A stretch of 64,000 nucleotides of DNA from Rariglobus sp041662485 (lineage in GTDB: Bacteria > Verrucomicrobiota > Verrucomicrobiia > Opitutales > Opitutaceae), in the NCBI GenBank assembly GCA_041662485.1, contig JBAZSJ010000024.1:1-64000 (forward strand), read 5' to 3'. Below the pieces are notes generated by a model, which saw only the letters and a program-made list of their open reading frames with translations, had not been told where the DNA came from and did no database searches. The position numbers and the translations under genes were made by a program. Position 1 is the stretch's first letter. The number at the start of each line of letters is the position of its first letter. Shown here piece by piece: positions 43,540-53,214 of this stretch.

Positions 43540-43679
43540 TCCGAAGCAGTTGCGCAAGAGGCGCGTTGCCTGACCGATATCCCGGTTAACCACCACGCCG
43601 AGAATCCGCTCCCAACCCATGCCGAAGCGTCGGCGCACATTTCCTTGCCCAAGGCCTGATCGTTTGTGCTAGTGGATGC

Positions 43680-44576
43680 ATGGCCCTGCTCGCCAAAGGC
43701 GTCGATTACTTCGGGACGGACGGATTTCCAGTCACCGTGCGCCGAGTCAAAACCGAACCGGACGGACGCCCTTCGCACCCCAGCGACGTCACCGAAATCG
43801 ACCATTATCATGATTTCAGTGAACTCGTGCTGGTTCTAGGCGGACGCGGGCGCCACGCGCTCGAAGACGAGTCGTTTCCCGTTTCGGCCGGCAACGCATT
43901 TGTCGTCCAAGGCCGGCAGGTGCACAGCTTTCGAGACCGCGATGGACTCGTGCTCGTCAATGTCATGTATGATCCGGCGCGCCTGCCACTGCCGTCCGGC
44001 CTGTTGCGCCGGCTGCCGGGTTACAGCGCACTCTTCATGCTGGAGCCAACGTTCCGCAGCACGCACCGGTTTTCCAGCCGCCTTCAACTCGACCGCAAAG
44101 ATCTCGGCGCCGCCGAGGCGCTGACCGAGCGCATCGAGCTGGAATCGGCACAGACGCGTCCCGGCCATGAGGCCGTGCTGCTGGGGCTGCTCATCGAGCT
44201 GATGGTTTTTCTCTCGCGGCGCTACGGCGAAAGCGACGTGCGCGAAAGCCGTGCGTTGCTCGAGATGGGCAAGCTCATCTCCACGCTTGAACAACGTTTC
44301 GGCGAGCCGTGGACACTTGATCAGATGGCCAAACTTGCGAGCCTATCGCGCACGAACCTGCTGCGTGTGTTTCGCCAGGCCACCGGCAAGTCGCCCATCG
44401 ATTATCTCATCGGACTGCGCATCGAGGCGGCCAAACGGCTGCTGCGCCAAAGCGAACTTTTGATGACTGACATCGCACTCGAAACTGGTTTCGGCGACAG
44501 CAACTACTTCGCCCGACAGTTCCGCCTCGTGACTGGGCGCACGCCCACAGCCTTCCGTGGATCGGAGCGCACATGA
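43680..44576 (+). CDS. AraC-family transcriptional regulator
   Basis: 298 residues. An N-terminal cupin sugar-binding domain (about 35-120: YHDFSELVLVLGGRGRHALE, VSAGNAFVVQGRQVHSFRDR) resembles RhaS/RhaR, and the C-terminal double HTH (about 195-295) holds WTLDQMAKLASLSRTNLLRV and MTDIALETGFGDSNYFARQF. Directly upstream of xylB-xylA on the same strand, so likely the sugar-responsive activator of xylose use, which is inference from position. The family's usual length is kept. Confidence 0.88.
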   Translation: MALLAKGVDYFGTDGFPVTVRRVKTEPDGRPSHPSDVTEIDHYHDFSELVLVLGGRGRHALEDESFPVSAGNAFVVQGRQVHSFRDRDGLVLVNVMYDPARLPLPSGLLRRLPGYSALFMLEPTFRSTHRFSSRLQLDRKDLGAAEALTERIELESAQTRPGHEAVLLGLLIELMVFLSRRYGESDVRESRALLEMGKLISTLEQRFGEPWTLDQMAKLASLSRTNLLRVFRQATGKSPIDYLIGLRIEAAKRLLRQSELLMTDIALETGFGDSNYFARQFRLVTGRTPTAFRGSERT

Positions 44577-44670
44577 CACCTGTCCGATTGTGCTAAAGTT
44601 GACGTGATTCTGGTCTTTTTGTGAAGGCGCGCCGGTAGACTTCCTGATAAGCTGACTGCCTCTCCACTCC

Positions 44671-46149
44671 ATGCTCCTCCTCGGACTCGATCTCGGCAGC
44701 TCCGCCGTCAAAGCCTCCATTCTTGATGCCGCCACCGGCCGCGTAGTTTCGTCCGCGCAATCGCCGCAGCACGAGATGTCTATCTCCGCGCCGCAGCCTG
44801 GCTGGGCCGAGCAAGATCCCGCGATGTGGTGGGAACACACCGCGCTCGCCATCCGCGCCGCGCTCGTCGGACAAGACGCATCGCAGGTCGCCGCCATCGG
44901 CATCTCCTATCAGATGCATGGTCTCGTCACACTCGACGCGAATCACCGGCCCGTGCGCCCCGCGATCATCTGGTGCGACAGCCGCGCCGTGGAGATTGGC
45001 GCCCAGGCCTTCGCGGAACTCGGCACCGCCGCGTGTCTTGGTCGCCTGCTCAACTCCCCCGGCAACTTCACCGCGTCGAAGCTCCGCTGGGTCCAGCAAA
45101 ACGAGCCCGCCCACTTCGCACGTATCCGGAAAATCATGCTCCCGGGCGACTATCTCGCCTTGCGTCTGACCGGCGAAGCCCAGACCACCGCTTCCGGCCT
45201 CTCCGAAGGCACGCTTTGGGATTTTTCGAAAAACGCGCCCGCCGATTTCCTCCTGCAACATTGGGGAATCGACCGTGGGCTGCTGTCCGCGCTCACGCCG
45301 ACCTTCGGCCCGCAAGCCGGTGTGCTCGCTTCCGTCGCCACCGAGCTCGGCCTGCCTGCCGGCATTCCCGTCGCCTACCGCGCGGGCGATCAGCCCAACA
45401 ACGCCTTTTCGCTCAACGTCATCAATCCCGGTGAAATCGCCGCGACCGGCGGAACTTCAGGCGTCGTTTACGGCGTGACCGATAAACTCGCCTACGATCC
45501 GCAGAGCCGCGTCAACGGCTTTGCCCACGTCAACCACACCGCGACCGACCCGCGCGTCGGCGTGCTCCTCTGCATCAATGGCACCGGCATCCTCTACGCC
45601 TGGCTGCGCCGCACGCTCGGCGGTAACTTCTCGTATCCCGAGCTCAACGCCCTCGCCGCCGCCGTGCCCGCCGGCAGCGAAGGCCTTTCGGTGCTTCCCT
45701 TCGGCAACGGCGCCGAACGCATGCTCGGCAACCGCCGCATCGGTTCGCAGTGGAGCGGACTCGATTTCCTCCGTCACACGCCCGGCCACCTCGCCCGCGC
45801 CGCGCAGGAAGGCATCGCGTTCTCCTTCAGCCACGGCATCGCAGGCATGAAGGCCACGGGTCTCACCCCGAAGAAAATCCGCGCCGGCAAAGCCAATCTT
45901 TTTCTCAGCCCCGTCTTCCGTGGCACGCTCGCCGCCACACTTGGCGTGAGCATCGAACTCGTCTGCACCGACGGCGCCGCCGGTGCGGCTCGTGGTGCGG
46001 GCATTGGTGCCGGCATCTACAAAAAACCGGCCGACGCCTTCAACGGCCTCGAAGTCATCGAAACCATTCATCCCAACCCCGTGCTTGTCGGCCCCTGTCA
46101 GGAAGCCGCCGCACGCTGGGAAGCAGTGCTTTCCAAAGCTCTTTCATAA
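44671..46149 (+). CDS. xylB: Xylulokinase
   Basis: 492 residues of the FGGY carbohydrate-kinase family. It phosphorylates D-xylulose with ATP to xylulose 5-phosphate for the pentose phosphate pathway. N-terminal phosphate motif LLLGLDLGSSAVKASILDAA, sugar region GISYQMHGLVTLD and IIWCDSRA, Asp in YRAGDQPNNAF, and the C-terminal ATP motif GVSIELVCTDGAAGAARGAG. xylA follows after 31 bp, so the two form an operon. Confidence 0.95.
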   Translation: MLLLGLDLGSSAVKASILDAATGRVVSSAQSPQHEMSISAPQPGWAEQDPAMWWEHTALAIRAALVGQDASQVAAIGISYQMHGLVTLDANHRPVRPAIIWCDSRAVEIGAQAFAELGTAACLGRLLNSPGNFTASKLRWVQQNEPAHFARIRKIMLPGDYLALRLTGEAQTTASGLSEGTLWDFSKNAPADFLLQHWGIDRGLLSALTPTFGPQAGVLASVATELGLPAGIPVAYRAGDQPNNAFSLNVINPGEIAATGGTSGVVYGVTDKLAYDPQSRVNGFAHVNHTATDPRVGVLLCINGTGILYAWLRRTLGGNFSYPELNALAAAVPAGSEGLSVLPFGNGAERMLGNRRIGSQWSGLDFLRHTPGHLARAAQEGIAFSFSHGIAGMKATGLTPKKIRAGKANLFLSPVFRGTLAATLGVSIELVCTDGAAGAARGAGIGAGIYKKPADAFNGLEVIETIHPNPVLVGPCQEAAARWEAVLSKALS

Positions 46150-46180
46150 CCATCCGCCTGCCCACCACTCACTACTTCCC

Positions 46181-47509
46181 ATGATCACCACCGGTTCCAA
46201 AAGCTACTTCCCCAACATGGGCCGCATCGCCTACGAAGGCCCCGATTCTACCAATCCGCTCGCGTTTCGTTACTACGATGCAAACCGCGTCGTCGCCGGC
46301 CGCCCGCTCGCCTCGTGGCTCCGCTACGCCGTCTCCTACTGGCACAGCTTCTGTGGCAACGGTGGCGACCCGTTCGGTGCGCCCACGCGTCCGATGCCCT
46401 GGCTCTCCGCCGCCGACCCGATCCAGCGCGCCAAGGACAAGGCCGACGCCGCCTTCGAGTTCATCACCAAGATCGGCGCGCCGTATTACTGTTTCCATGA
46501 CACCGACATCGTGGACGAGGCCGACACCACGCTCGCCGAGTTCGAGAAGCGCATGGGCGCCATCGTTCCCTACCTGAAGGAAAAACAAGCCGCCTCCGGC
46601 GTGAAACTTCTCTGGGGCACCGCCAACCTCTTCAGCAATCCGCGCTTCATGAACGGCGCGTCCACCAACCCCGAGTTCTCCATCCTCGCCCGCGCCGGCG
46701 GACAGTTGAAAGGCGCGATCGACGCCACCATCGCCCTCGGCGGCGAAGGCTACACGTTCTGGGGCGGTCGCGAAGGCTACCTCTCGCTCCTGAACACCGA
46801 TATGAAGCGCGAACGCGAGCACCTCGCCCGCTTCCTCACCATCGGCCGCGACTACGCCCGCGCCCAAGGTTTCAAGGGCAAGTTCTACATCGAGCCCAAG
46901 CCCTGCGAGCCCACCAAGCACCAGTATGACTTCGACGCCGCGACCGTCATCGGCTTCCTGCGCGAGTTCAACCTCCTCTCCGACTTCGCCCTCAACATCG
47001 AAGTCAACCACGCCACGCTCGCCGGCCACACCTTCCCGCACGAGCTGCAAGTCTCCGCCGACGCCGGCCTGCTCGGCAGCGTGGACGCCAACCGCGGCGA
47101 CGTGCAAAACGGCTGGGACACCGACCAGTTTCCCATAGACCCGCTCGAACTCACCGAAGCCATGATGGTCATCATCAAGGCGGGCGGTTTCACCCACGGC
47201 GGCGTCAACTTCGACGCCAAGATCCGGCGCAACTCGACCGACCTCGAAGACCTCTTCATCGCCCACATCTCCGGCATGGACGCCTTCGCCCGCGCCGCCA
47301 TCGACGCGGAGAAGGTGCTGACGAAGTCCGAGATCCCCGGCCTGGTGAAAGCCCGCTACGCGTCCTTCGACAGCGGTCAGGGCAAGGCTTACGAAGACGG
47401 CAAGCTCACTCTCATCGACCTACACAAGATCGCCCACCAGCAAGGCGAAATCACACCGGCCAGCGGCAAGCAGGAGCTCTACGAGAGCATCATCCTTCGT
47501 CATATCTGA
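46181..47509 (+). CDS. xylA: Xylose isomerase
   Basis: 442 residues, class II type. It interconverts D-xylose and D-xylulose in the cytoplasm using two divalent metals. The start ATG 46181 gives MITTGSKSYFPNMGRIAYEG. The His/Asp region is YYCFHDTDIVDEADTTLAEF, metal-ligand motifs are YTFWGGREGY and FYIEPKPCEPTKHQYDFDAA, and NIEVNHATLAGHTFPHELQ lies further on. The longer upstream frame is antisense or out-of-frame xylB. No transporter gene is adjacent. Confidence 0.96.
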   Translation: MITTGSKSYFPNMGRIAYEGPDSTNPLAFRYYDANRVVAGRPLASWLRYAVSYWHSFCGNGGDPFGAPTRPMPWLSAADPIQRAKDKADAAFEFITKIGAPYYCFHDTDIVDEADTTLAEFEKRMGAIVPYLKEKQAASGVKLLWGTANLFSNPRFMNGASTNPEFSILARAGGQLKGAIDATIALGGEGYTFWGGREGYLSLLNTDMKREREHLARFLTIGRDYARAQGFKGKFYIEPKPCEPTKHQYDFDAATVIGFLREFNLLSDFALNIEVNHATLAGHTFPHELQVSADAGLLGSVDANRGDVQNGWDTDQFPIDPLELTEAMMVIIKAGGFTHGGVNFDAKIRRNSTDLEDLFIAHISGMDAFARAAIDAEKVLTKSEIPGLVKARYASFDSGQGKAYEDGKLTLIDLHKIAHQQGEITPASGKQELYESIILRHI

Positions 47510-47578
47510 AACCTATTCAGCCGCCTGCTGGATTGGTCCGGCCGTGAGGCTGGCTTGGGGTTGCAAAAACCCGCTCGT

Positions 47579-48073
47579 TTACTTCTTTCCCTCGCCTGGC
47601 GCGAAGGAGACGTAAACCACGCCGACGATATTGGCGCGGGTCACGCGCGAGCGGTCGTCATTTTCGTTGTTCAGTCCGCGCACCCGCCAATCTCCGGTCC
47701 GCTCGTCGAAACTCACCAGCACGTGCACGACTTGGCGGCCGGCATCGTTCACATAGGCCACTTGCATGCCCGACTTTAACGCTTCAAAATCGATTTTGCT
47801 GAGCACAAGCACCGTTCCCTCGCCGTAGACCGGCAGCATGGATTCGCCGGCACCGATCGCACTCAACCGCCCTTTTCCCATCGCAACCACGGCCTCGGCA
47901 TCCCTCCACGCCTGCATCCGTCCCACGTCGGACGCAGGCGTGGCTTTGTCCGCCGGATCGGACGGTCCGCTCGCGCATCCGGCGCAAATCATCACCGTCA
48001 GGCCCGTCAAAATCCCGCGAATGGCGGACACTTTGCTGATTCCCTGAAAAAAGTTGCCGAAGGTGTGAGGCAC
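47579..48073 (-). CDS. Lipoprotein with S24/S26-like fold, catalytic Lys apparently lost
   Basis: 164 residues. A signal helix ends in a lipobox (GLTVMICAGCASG), then the mature part contains IGAGESMLPVYGEGTVLVLS (like the Ser box SMxP of LexA/signal-peptidase folds), GMQVAYVNDAGRQVVHVLVS and DWRVRGLNNENDDRS. In S24/S26 enzymes a Lys follows the second strand (VKR); here the site reads VVHVLV, so it is probably not catalytic or has altered chemistry. An outer-membrane or periplasmic lipoprotein of unknown role. It is convergent with xylA. Confidence 0.65.
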   Translation of the reverse strand: MPHTFGNFFQGISKVSAIRGILTGLTVMICAGCASGPSDPADKATPASDVGRMQAWRDAEAVVAMGKGRLSAIGAGESMLPVYGEGTVLVLSKIDFEALKSGMQVAYVNDAGRQVVHVLVSFDERTGDWRVRGLNNENDDRSRVTRANIVGVVYVSFAPGEGKK

Positions 48074-48191
48074 GTGAGAATACGTATGAACCGAAAAAAA
48101 TATCGCATCTGGGAGACGCCGCGCTTCTTATGCAAAGCACGGGTTGTGATTTCCCCATCAAACCCCACTTCACCATTTCCGTCCAGCCCGC

Positions 48192-48839
48192 ATGAAACGC
48201 CTCGTCATCATCGAAGATCAGACCGCCATCCGTGAAATGCTCGTCGAGATTCTACGTCTCGACCCCAACTACAAGCTCGTGGGGGAAAGCGGAGACGGCC
48301 AGAGCGCCCTCAACCTTTGCCTTGAGGTAAAGCCCGATCTTCTCGTGCTGGATGCCAAGCTGCCTGGACTCAACGGCGTGGATCTGCTCCGCCGTCTTTC
48401 CAAGCAGCTCAAGAACGTCCGCGTGCTTGTTTTCTCCGGGCATGAAAACCCCGTTCTCGTCCGGGAGATGCTCGAAGCCGGCGCCCACGGCTTCGTCGAA
48501 AAAACCGCCGGCCTCTTCGAATTCAAGAAAGGCCTCGAGACCGTCGCCAACGGCGGCACCTACTTCGGCCCGGCCGTCGCCTCGCTTCTTCGCAACGTCG
48601 TCGCGAACCCCGCGGCCAGCACCACCGCCGATTTCCTCACCGACCGCGAACGGGAGATTCTCCAGCTCGTGGCCGAGAGCCACAGCACCAAGGAAATCGC
48701 CTCCAAGCTCGGCATCAGCGTGAAGACGGTGGACAACCACCGCACCAATCTCATGCGCAAGCTCAACCTCCACGACGTCGCGAGCCTCACCCGCTACGCG
48801 CTCGAGGTCGGCCTCATCGAGCAGAAGAATCCGCTTTAA
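48192..48839 (+). CDS. LuxR/NarL-family response regulator
   Basis: 215 residues, paralogous in design to the regulator at 9663. Receiver domain about 1-120 with IIEDQ, Asp54 in LLVLDAKLPGLNG and Lys in GFVEKTAG. LuxR HTH about 148-212 (LTDREREILQLVAESHSTKE, IASKLGISVKTVDNHRTNLM). No kinase gene is adjacent, so it is an orphan here. A terminator hairpin follows. Confidence 0.9.
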   Translation: MKRLVIIEDQTAIREMLVEILRLDPNYKLVGESGDGQSALNLCLEVKPDLLVLDAKLPGLNGVDLLRRLSKQLKNVRVLVFSGHENPVLVREMLEAGAHGFVEKTAGLFEFKKGLETVANGGTYFGPAVASLLRNVVANPAASTTADFLTDREREILQLVAESHSTKEIASKLGISVKTVDNHRTNLMRKLNLHDVASLTRYALEVGLIEQKNPL

Positions 48840-48847
48840 GCGGACTT

Positions 48848-48873
48848 CCGGGCGCCTCTGGGCGCCGGGTTTT
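48848..48873 (+). terminator. Rho-independent terminator
   Basis: CCGGGCGCC, loop TCTG, GGCGCCGGG (one mismatch), then TTTT, between convergent genes. Confidence 0.6.
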
Positions 48874-49718
48874 CAAAGCGTCACCGCCTGCAGCATTCGT
48901 TCCGCAAGCAGCGAAGCGAGCCGCGGATCCGTCGCGATCGGCTCGGTCGTCGCGGTCGACAGCCGGGTGTATTCATTTCTCGCCGACGCGCAGATTTTCG
49001 CCACGTCACCCTCCGGTCCGGCATGTCTCCCGGGCGAAAGGAACTGCAACGCCACGATCACCTCGCCCTCGTTGAAGGGAGGCGTGCGCAGCGCGGTGGC
49101 GAGCAACGGCTCGTTGAAGGCGTAGGCGTCCCCTTCCCGGCGTTCCATCGATGCCGCGACCACCCCTTCCGCCTCTTCGCGAAGCGCGGCGCGCAACTGC
49201 CGTGCGAGATGATCCCTCACGGCGGTCACCGCACGCTGAGGCGAGCCGTGGTCGACCAGCACGACTTTCGGGCGGTTCCAATCCCGTGTCCTCGCCACCG
49301 CGCGCACTTGATCGGCCAGCATGACCGCGACCCGGCAGTCGTCGTGATCGGCCACGTTCATCAGCGGGGGCGCGAGCCGGATCACGGCTTGGGGAAACTT
49401 CACCTGAATCGCCTTCACGCGTTCCGGCACATATTCCGTGAGCGCCGCGCTCGGCCCGAAAAACAACGGCACCAGCACGACATCGCCCGTCGGATGGCTT
49501 TTAAAATAATCGACAAGGGCCGGTTCCAGCAGTCGGGCGGGTTCGCCTCCCAGTGCCTCGACCGGCACTCCCGAGGAATGAAGCAGCGAGACCGCCTGCA
49601 CCGGCTTGCCAAGCTCCCTTGCGAACGCCTGGGCGACCTTCCTCAGGCTCAAAGTCGGCTCGGCCCGTAATGAACCGTTGTCGAACAAAAAGCAGAAAGG
49701 GGCGGCGGCGGTAAACAC
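48873..49718 (-). CDS. CbiX/sirohydrochlorin chelatase-like protein
   Basis: 281 residues from GTG 49718, the nearest start to the conserved FCFLFDNGSLRAEPTLSLRK. It shows two chelatase-type halves: AVSLLHSSGVPVEALGG with GDVVLVPLFFGPSAALTEYV, and KVVLVDHGSPQRAVTAVRDH with GEVIVALQFLSPGRHAGPEG. The HGS and H-G motifs resemble metal-binding chelatases for cobalt or iron insertion into tetrapyrroles, but the first His is in a variant context (LLHSS). Upstream sequence in the same frame is antisense to the Pal gene. No cobalamin genes are nearby, so the substrate is uncertain. Confidence 0.7.
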   Translation of the reverse strand: MFTAAAPFCFLFDNGSLRAEPTLSLRKVAQAFARELGKPVQAVSLLHSSGVPVEALGGEPARLLEPALVDYFKSHPTGDVVLVPLFFGPSAALTEYVPERVKAIQVKFPQAVIRLAPPLMNVADHDDCRVAVMLADQVRAVARTRDWNRPKVVLVDHGSPQRAVTAVRDHLARQLRAALREEAEGVVAASMERREGDAYAFNEPLLATALRTPPFNEGEVIVALQFLSPGRHAGPEGDVAKICASARNEYTRLSTATTEPIATDPRLASLLAERMLQAVTL

Positions 49719-49802
49719 GGTTTGATCGCGGGATGAGTTAAATGACTTGCCGACCCAAAACGATTGTTCAATAAGGTCAAACACGTCGCCTTTAACCAAC
49801 CT

Positions 49803-50351
49803 ATGAATCTGCTCACCAAGAAACTTTGCTTCGTCACCATCGCCGCCGCCGTCGTCCTGACCGGCTGCTCCAAAAAACCCAAGCGCCCCGACCCTTCCAC
49901 CACCATGATGGGCCCCACCGGCAACGGCATCGACCCTAGCAATATTGGTGATTTGAATGCCCCTGGCACCAATCTCGGTGGCGGCAACTCCGCCCTCGGC
50001 GATCAGGACCGCACCTCGCTCGCGACCGAGACCGTTTACTTCGACTTCGACAAGTCCGGCATCAAGACCTCCGAGCGTCCGAAGCTCGAAGCCGCCAAGA
50101 AGTTCCTCGACGAGCACGCCGATGCCCGCCTCCTCCTGGAAGGCCACTGCGACTGGAAGGGCACCGCCGAGTATAACCTCGGTCTCGGTGACCGCCGCGC
50201 CAATGCCGCCAAGGAATACCTCCTGACCCTCGGCGTCCCCGCCGACAAGCTCGAGACCCTCTCCAAGGGCAGCTTGGATGCCGTCGAGCAATCCGACGAC
50301 GCCACCATGGCCAAAGACCGCCGCGTTGAGCTGGTTGTGCTGAAGAAATAA
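49803..50351 (+). CDS. pal: OmpA/Pal-like peptidoglycan-associated lipoprotein
   Basis: 182 residues from ATG 49803. The signal peptide has a lipobox (AAAVVLTGCSKKP), then a flexible linker, then an OmpA domain (about 80-180): ETVYFDFDKSGIKTSERPKL, LLLEGHCDWKGTAEYNLGLG, RRANAAKEYLLTLGV. Pal anchors the outer membrane to peptidoglycan with the Tol system; YfiB is a related OmpA lipoprotein. tolB is not adjacent. It is followed by its own terminator, so it is probably a single-gene transcript. Confidence 0.88.
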   Translation: MNLLTKKLCFVTIAAAVVLTGCSKKPKRPDPSTTMMGPTGNGIDPSNIGDLNAPGTNLGGGNSALGDQDRTSLATETVYFDFDKSGIKTSERPKLEAAKKFLDEHADARLLLEGHCDWKGTAEYNLGLGDRRANAAKEYLLTLGVPADKLETLSKGSLDAVEQSDDATMAKDRRVELVVLKK

Positions 50352-50371
50352 TCTCCGTCCCCGTGACGTTC

Positions 50372-50402
50372 AAAAAGCCCCGGAGCAATCCGGGGCTTTT
50401 TT
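50372..50402 (+). terminator. Rho-independent terminator
   Basis: AAAAAGCCCCGG, loop AGCAAT, CCGGGGCTTTTTT, with A run before and T run after, so potentially bidirectional. Confidence 0.85.
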
Positions 50403-50596
50403 GTGCCTTCAAGGGAAGAGCACCCCCTGTTTTCCCCCTAGGTGTTACGGGGTGTAATCCTCATATCCGGCAAGTTACTTGAAGTTGTTGCGATGTCTCT
50501 ACATGAACAAGGGGTTGAACGGCGCAGACATCCGCTTTTTCGCAACGCAGGAATCTGAGCCGCCAACTTGGTCCGCCCCGTATTTACCATCCCCCA

Positions 50597-52615
50597 ATGC
50601 ACCGTAGATTTTGCCACTTGAGTCCTTTATTTATGACGAGTTCCCTATTTCTCAGGTCCTGGCGTCTGCAAGCGACGATACTTCTCGTCATCACCTGTCA
50701 ATCGCGCGCTCAACTGAGCCCCGTTGCCAACAGCCCGTCCTCCACCGTGGGCGATATCCCTTTGGAGCAGCTGATGCAGCTTCCGGTGGAATTTGTGACG
50801 GGAGCCTCAAAGTATGAGCAAAACATCCAGCGCGCTCCCGCCAGCGTGAGCGTGTTTACCTCCGAGGATATCCAAAACTACGGCTGGCAAACCTTGTCCG
50901 ATGCATTGCGCAGTGCTCCGGGGTTTTTCATAAACAGTGATCGTTTCTACGATTACATGGGAAATCGTGGTTTCACCCGCCCGTATGACTACAATTCGCG
51001 CACCTTGGTGCTCGTCGGTGGGCACCGCATCAACGATTCCCTTTTTCAACAAGGTTCGATCGGCACCGATTTCATTCTGGATCTCGATCTGGTCGAACGC
51101 ATCGAAATCATCCACGGCCCGAGTTCCTCGCTTTACGGCAGCAGCGCGTTTTACGGAGCGATCAACGTGATCCCCAAAAAAGGCATCGATTTTGCAGGCG
51201 GACAGGCATCGGTCTCCGCAGGATCGGAGCCCAGCGCCAAGGGTCGTGTCACCATGGGCAATCGGACCGCCGCCGGCGTTGATTACGTCATCTCGGCCAC
51301 CGAATGGTGGTCCAGCGGAGAAACGGATTTCGCCCTGCCGCAAAGCTGGCGCACCGCCACCGGCCTGACCGGGACAAGCGCCAATAATCAGGACGGCATG
51401 CACAACCAGAGCGTCTACGCCAACGCTTCCTGGAAATGGCTCGAGATGGAGGCCGCTTACGTGATGAGGGATAAAAATGTCCTCCCTCCGGTTTATTTGA
51501 CCAATCTGACCGATCCCTCCCACGCCACCGACCAGCGCGCGTATGCTCTTGCCCGTGCAACCGGGCACCCCACCGCCGACTCCTCGCTCGTCACCACGTT
51601 GTCCGTTGACTACTATGGCTACGACGCCCTGTTCTCTCCCGCATTCCTGGGCTTCAACCAGCAGGAGCTCCACACCGAGGCCTTGTCGATGAATTTTGAG
51701 ACCCGCTGGCAGCAGACGTTTGACAACGGAAACGTGATGATGGCCGGGTTTGAATACCAAGAGAACTTCATCCAGCGCACATCACGGGACGACCTCGTTA
51801 ATTCCGCCAACACGGTAAGCGTGGAGACCAGTTCCAATTATGTCAGCCCGTTCACGCAGTTCGACTGGGTTCTCGGACGCGGTTTTTTCCTTTCCACGGG
51901 AGCGCGCTTTGACTCCTACAGCACCGGGGATCAACGGCTCACTCCCCGCGTCGGACTGATTTGGGTGCCGTCTCCTTCCACGGATTTCAAGTTGCTTTAC
52001 GGTCAGGCGTTCCGTGTGCCAAATGTCGGCGAGCGAGCTCTCAGCGAGAGCATCCCGGGGCCGCATCCCGAACTCAAACCCGAAACCAACGAGAGCTGGG
52101 AACTGGTCGCGGACCACAAATTCAACGCCGTCTGGCGTGGGGACGCCCACCTTTATTTCACGCAATCCAGCGATCTCATCATCGCCACCGCAGTCAATGC
52201 CGGGACCATCACCACCGAGGGAGTCGAGGCCGGTCTTTCGGCGTTTTTCCCCTCCAATATCCAGCTGCGCGGCAGCGCCACCCTCCAGCGCTCCTACGAT
52301 GGCAACGACAACGACGTGGTCGACGCGCCCCGCACCCTCTTCAAGCTCAATGCCTCGGCCCCCGTCTACGAAAAATGGCTGCGCGCATCCTGCGAAATCC
52401 AATACGTGGGTGATCGCGAGGATATCACCGGCGCCCCTCTTGGCGATTACCTGACGGCCAATTTCACCCTGCGCGCCATCCATGTCTGGCGGCGCTGGGA
52501 TCTGAGCCTGTCCGTTTATAATATAGGAGGAGGCCAGTGGGCGGACTCCACCAATACCGGACAAATTCAATCCATCCCGACCTCCGTTGTCGGCAAGGTG
52601 ACGCTCGATTTCTGA
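50597..52615 (+). CDS. TonB-dependent receptor
   Basis: 672 residues (ATG 50597) or 660 (ATG 50633). The signal region LRSWRLQATILLVITCQSRA is followed by LPVEFVTGASKYEQNIQRAP, a plug (VSVFTSEDIQNYGWQTLSDA, VLVGGHRIND, IIHGPSSSLYGSSAFYGAIN) and a barrel ending in VGKVTLDF. The plug is of the BtuB/vitamin-receptor-like small type. Its TGA overlaps the ATG of the YfiR gene by 1 base. This receptor may transport a ligand, or relay its presence to the signalling genes downstream. Confidence 0.88.
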   Translation: MHRRFCHLSPLFMTSSLFLRSWRLQATILLVITCQSRAQLSPVANSPSSTVGDIPLEQLMQLPVEFVTGASKYEQNIQRAPASVSVFTSEDIQNYGWQTLSDALRSAPGFFINSDRFYDYMGNRGFTRPYDYNSRTLVLVGGHRINDSLFQQGSIGTDFILDLDLVERIEIIHGPSSSLYGSSAFYGAINVIPKKGIDFAGGQASVSAGSEPSAKGRVTMGNRTAAGVDYVISATEWWSSGETDFALPQSWRTATGLTGTSANNQDGMHNQSVYANASWKWLEMEAAYVMRDKNVLPPVYLTNLTDPSHATDQRAYALARATGHPTADSSLVTTLSVDYYGYDALFSPAFLGFNQQELHTEALSMNFETRWQQTFDNGNVMMAGFEYQENFIQRTSRDDLVNSANTVSVETSSNYVSPFTQFDWVLGRGFFLSTGARFDSYSTGDQRLTPRVGLIWVPSPSTDFKLLYGQAFRVPNVGERALSESIPGPHPELKPETNESWELVADHKFNAVWRGDAHLYFTQSSDLIIATAVNAGTITTEGVEAGLSAFFPSNIQLRGSATLQRSYDGNDNDVVDAPRTLFKLNASAPVYEKWLRASCEIQYVGDREDITGAPLGDYLTANFTLRAIHVWRRWDLSLSVYNIGGGQWADSTNTGQIQSIPTSVVGKVTLDF

Positions 52616-53214
52616 TGCTCTCCAGTCTCGTCATTCGATGGCGCCGGTTGCTCTTCGCAAGCCTGGCCGCATGCGGATTCGGCTTGGCGCCTGTTGAGGC
52701 GCAGTCCACCGGCGCGGCTTTTTCCGCCGATGCCGTCAAGGCGGCCTATCTGGTCAACTTCATCCGGTTCACGGAGTGGCCGGCATCCGCGTTTCCCTCC
52801 GAAGACGCCCCGTTCGTGATTGGAGTCGCCGGCAACCGGGAACTCGAGGAATACCTGTGGAAAATCACCGGGGGAAAGCCCCTTCAAGGCCGCAAGGTTC
52901 GCATCGTCCGTCTCGCCAACCTCGACGATGCGGCGAACTGCCAGTTGCTCTATATCCAGTCATCCGACTCCGTGCCCTTGGTGCCGACTGCCGAGTGGCT
53001 TTCCGCCGTCCGGAAAAAGCCGGTCCTGACGATCGCAAACGAGCCCGGATTCATCGCGAAAGGCGGGATCATCAATTTCTATACGGACGGCAACAACCTG
53101 CGCTTCGAAATATCCCCGACCGCCGCCCTGGCCGTCGGTTTGCAACTCAGCTCCCGTCTGCTCGCCCTGGCTCGCATCGTGCGACCTGACGCGGTCCCGC
53201 CCGTGTCCCCATGA
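52615..53214 (+). CDS. YfiR-like periplasmic protein (DUF4154)
   Basis: 199 residues from ATG 52615. Signal peptide (RLLFASLAACGFGLAPVEAQ), then the DUF4154 pattern: VKAAYLVNFIRFTEWPASAF, FVIGVAGNRELEEYL, GRKVRIVRLANLDDAANCQL, LLYIQSSDSVPLV and GFIAKGGIINFYTDGNNLRF (the end of the fold). YfiR proteins bind and restrain CHASE8-type sensors such as the cyclic-di-GMP synthase YfiN. The sensor gene here overlaps by 4 bp. Its likely partner is that kinase, by analogy only. Confidence 0.85.
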   Translation: MLSSLVIRWRRLLFASLAACGFGLAPVEAQSTGAAFSADAVKAAYLVNFIRFTEWPASAFPSEDAPFVIGVAGNRELEEYLWKITGGKPLQGRKVRIVRLANLDDAANCQLLYIQSSDSVPLVPTAEWLSAVRKKPVLTIANEPGFIAKGGIINFYTDGNNLRFEISPTAALAVGLQLSSRLLALARIVRPDAVPPVSP

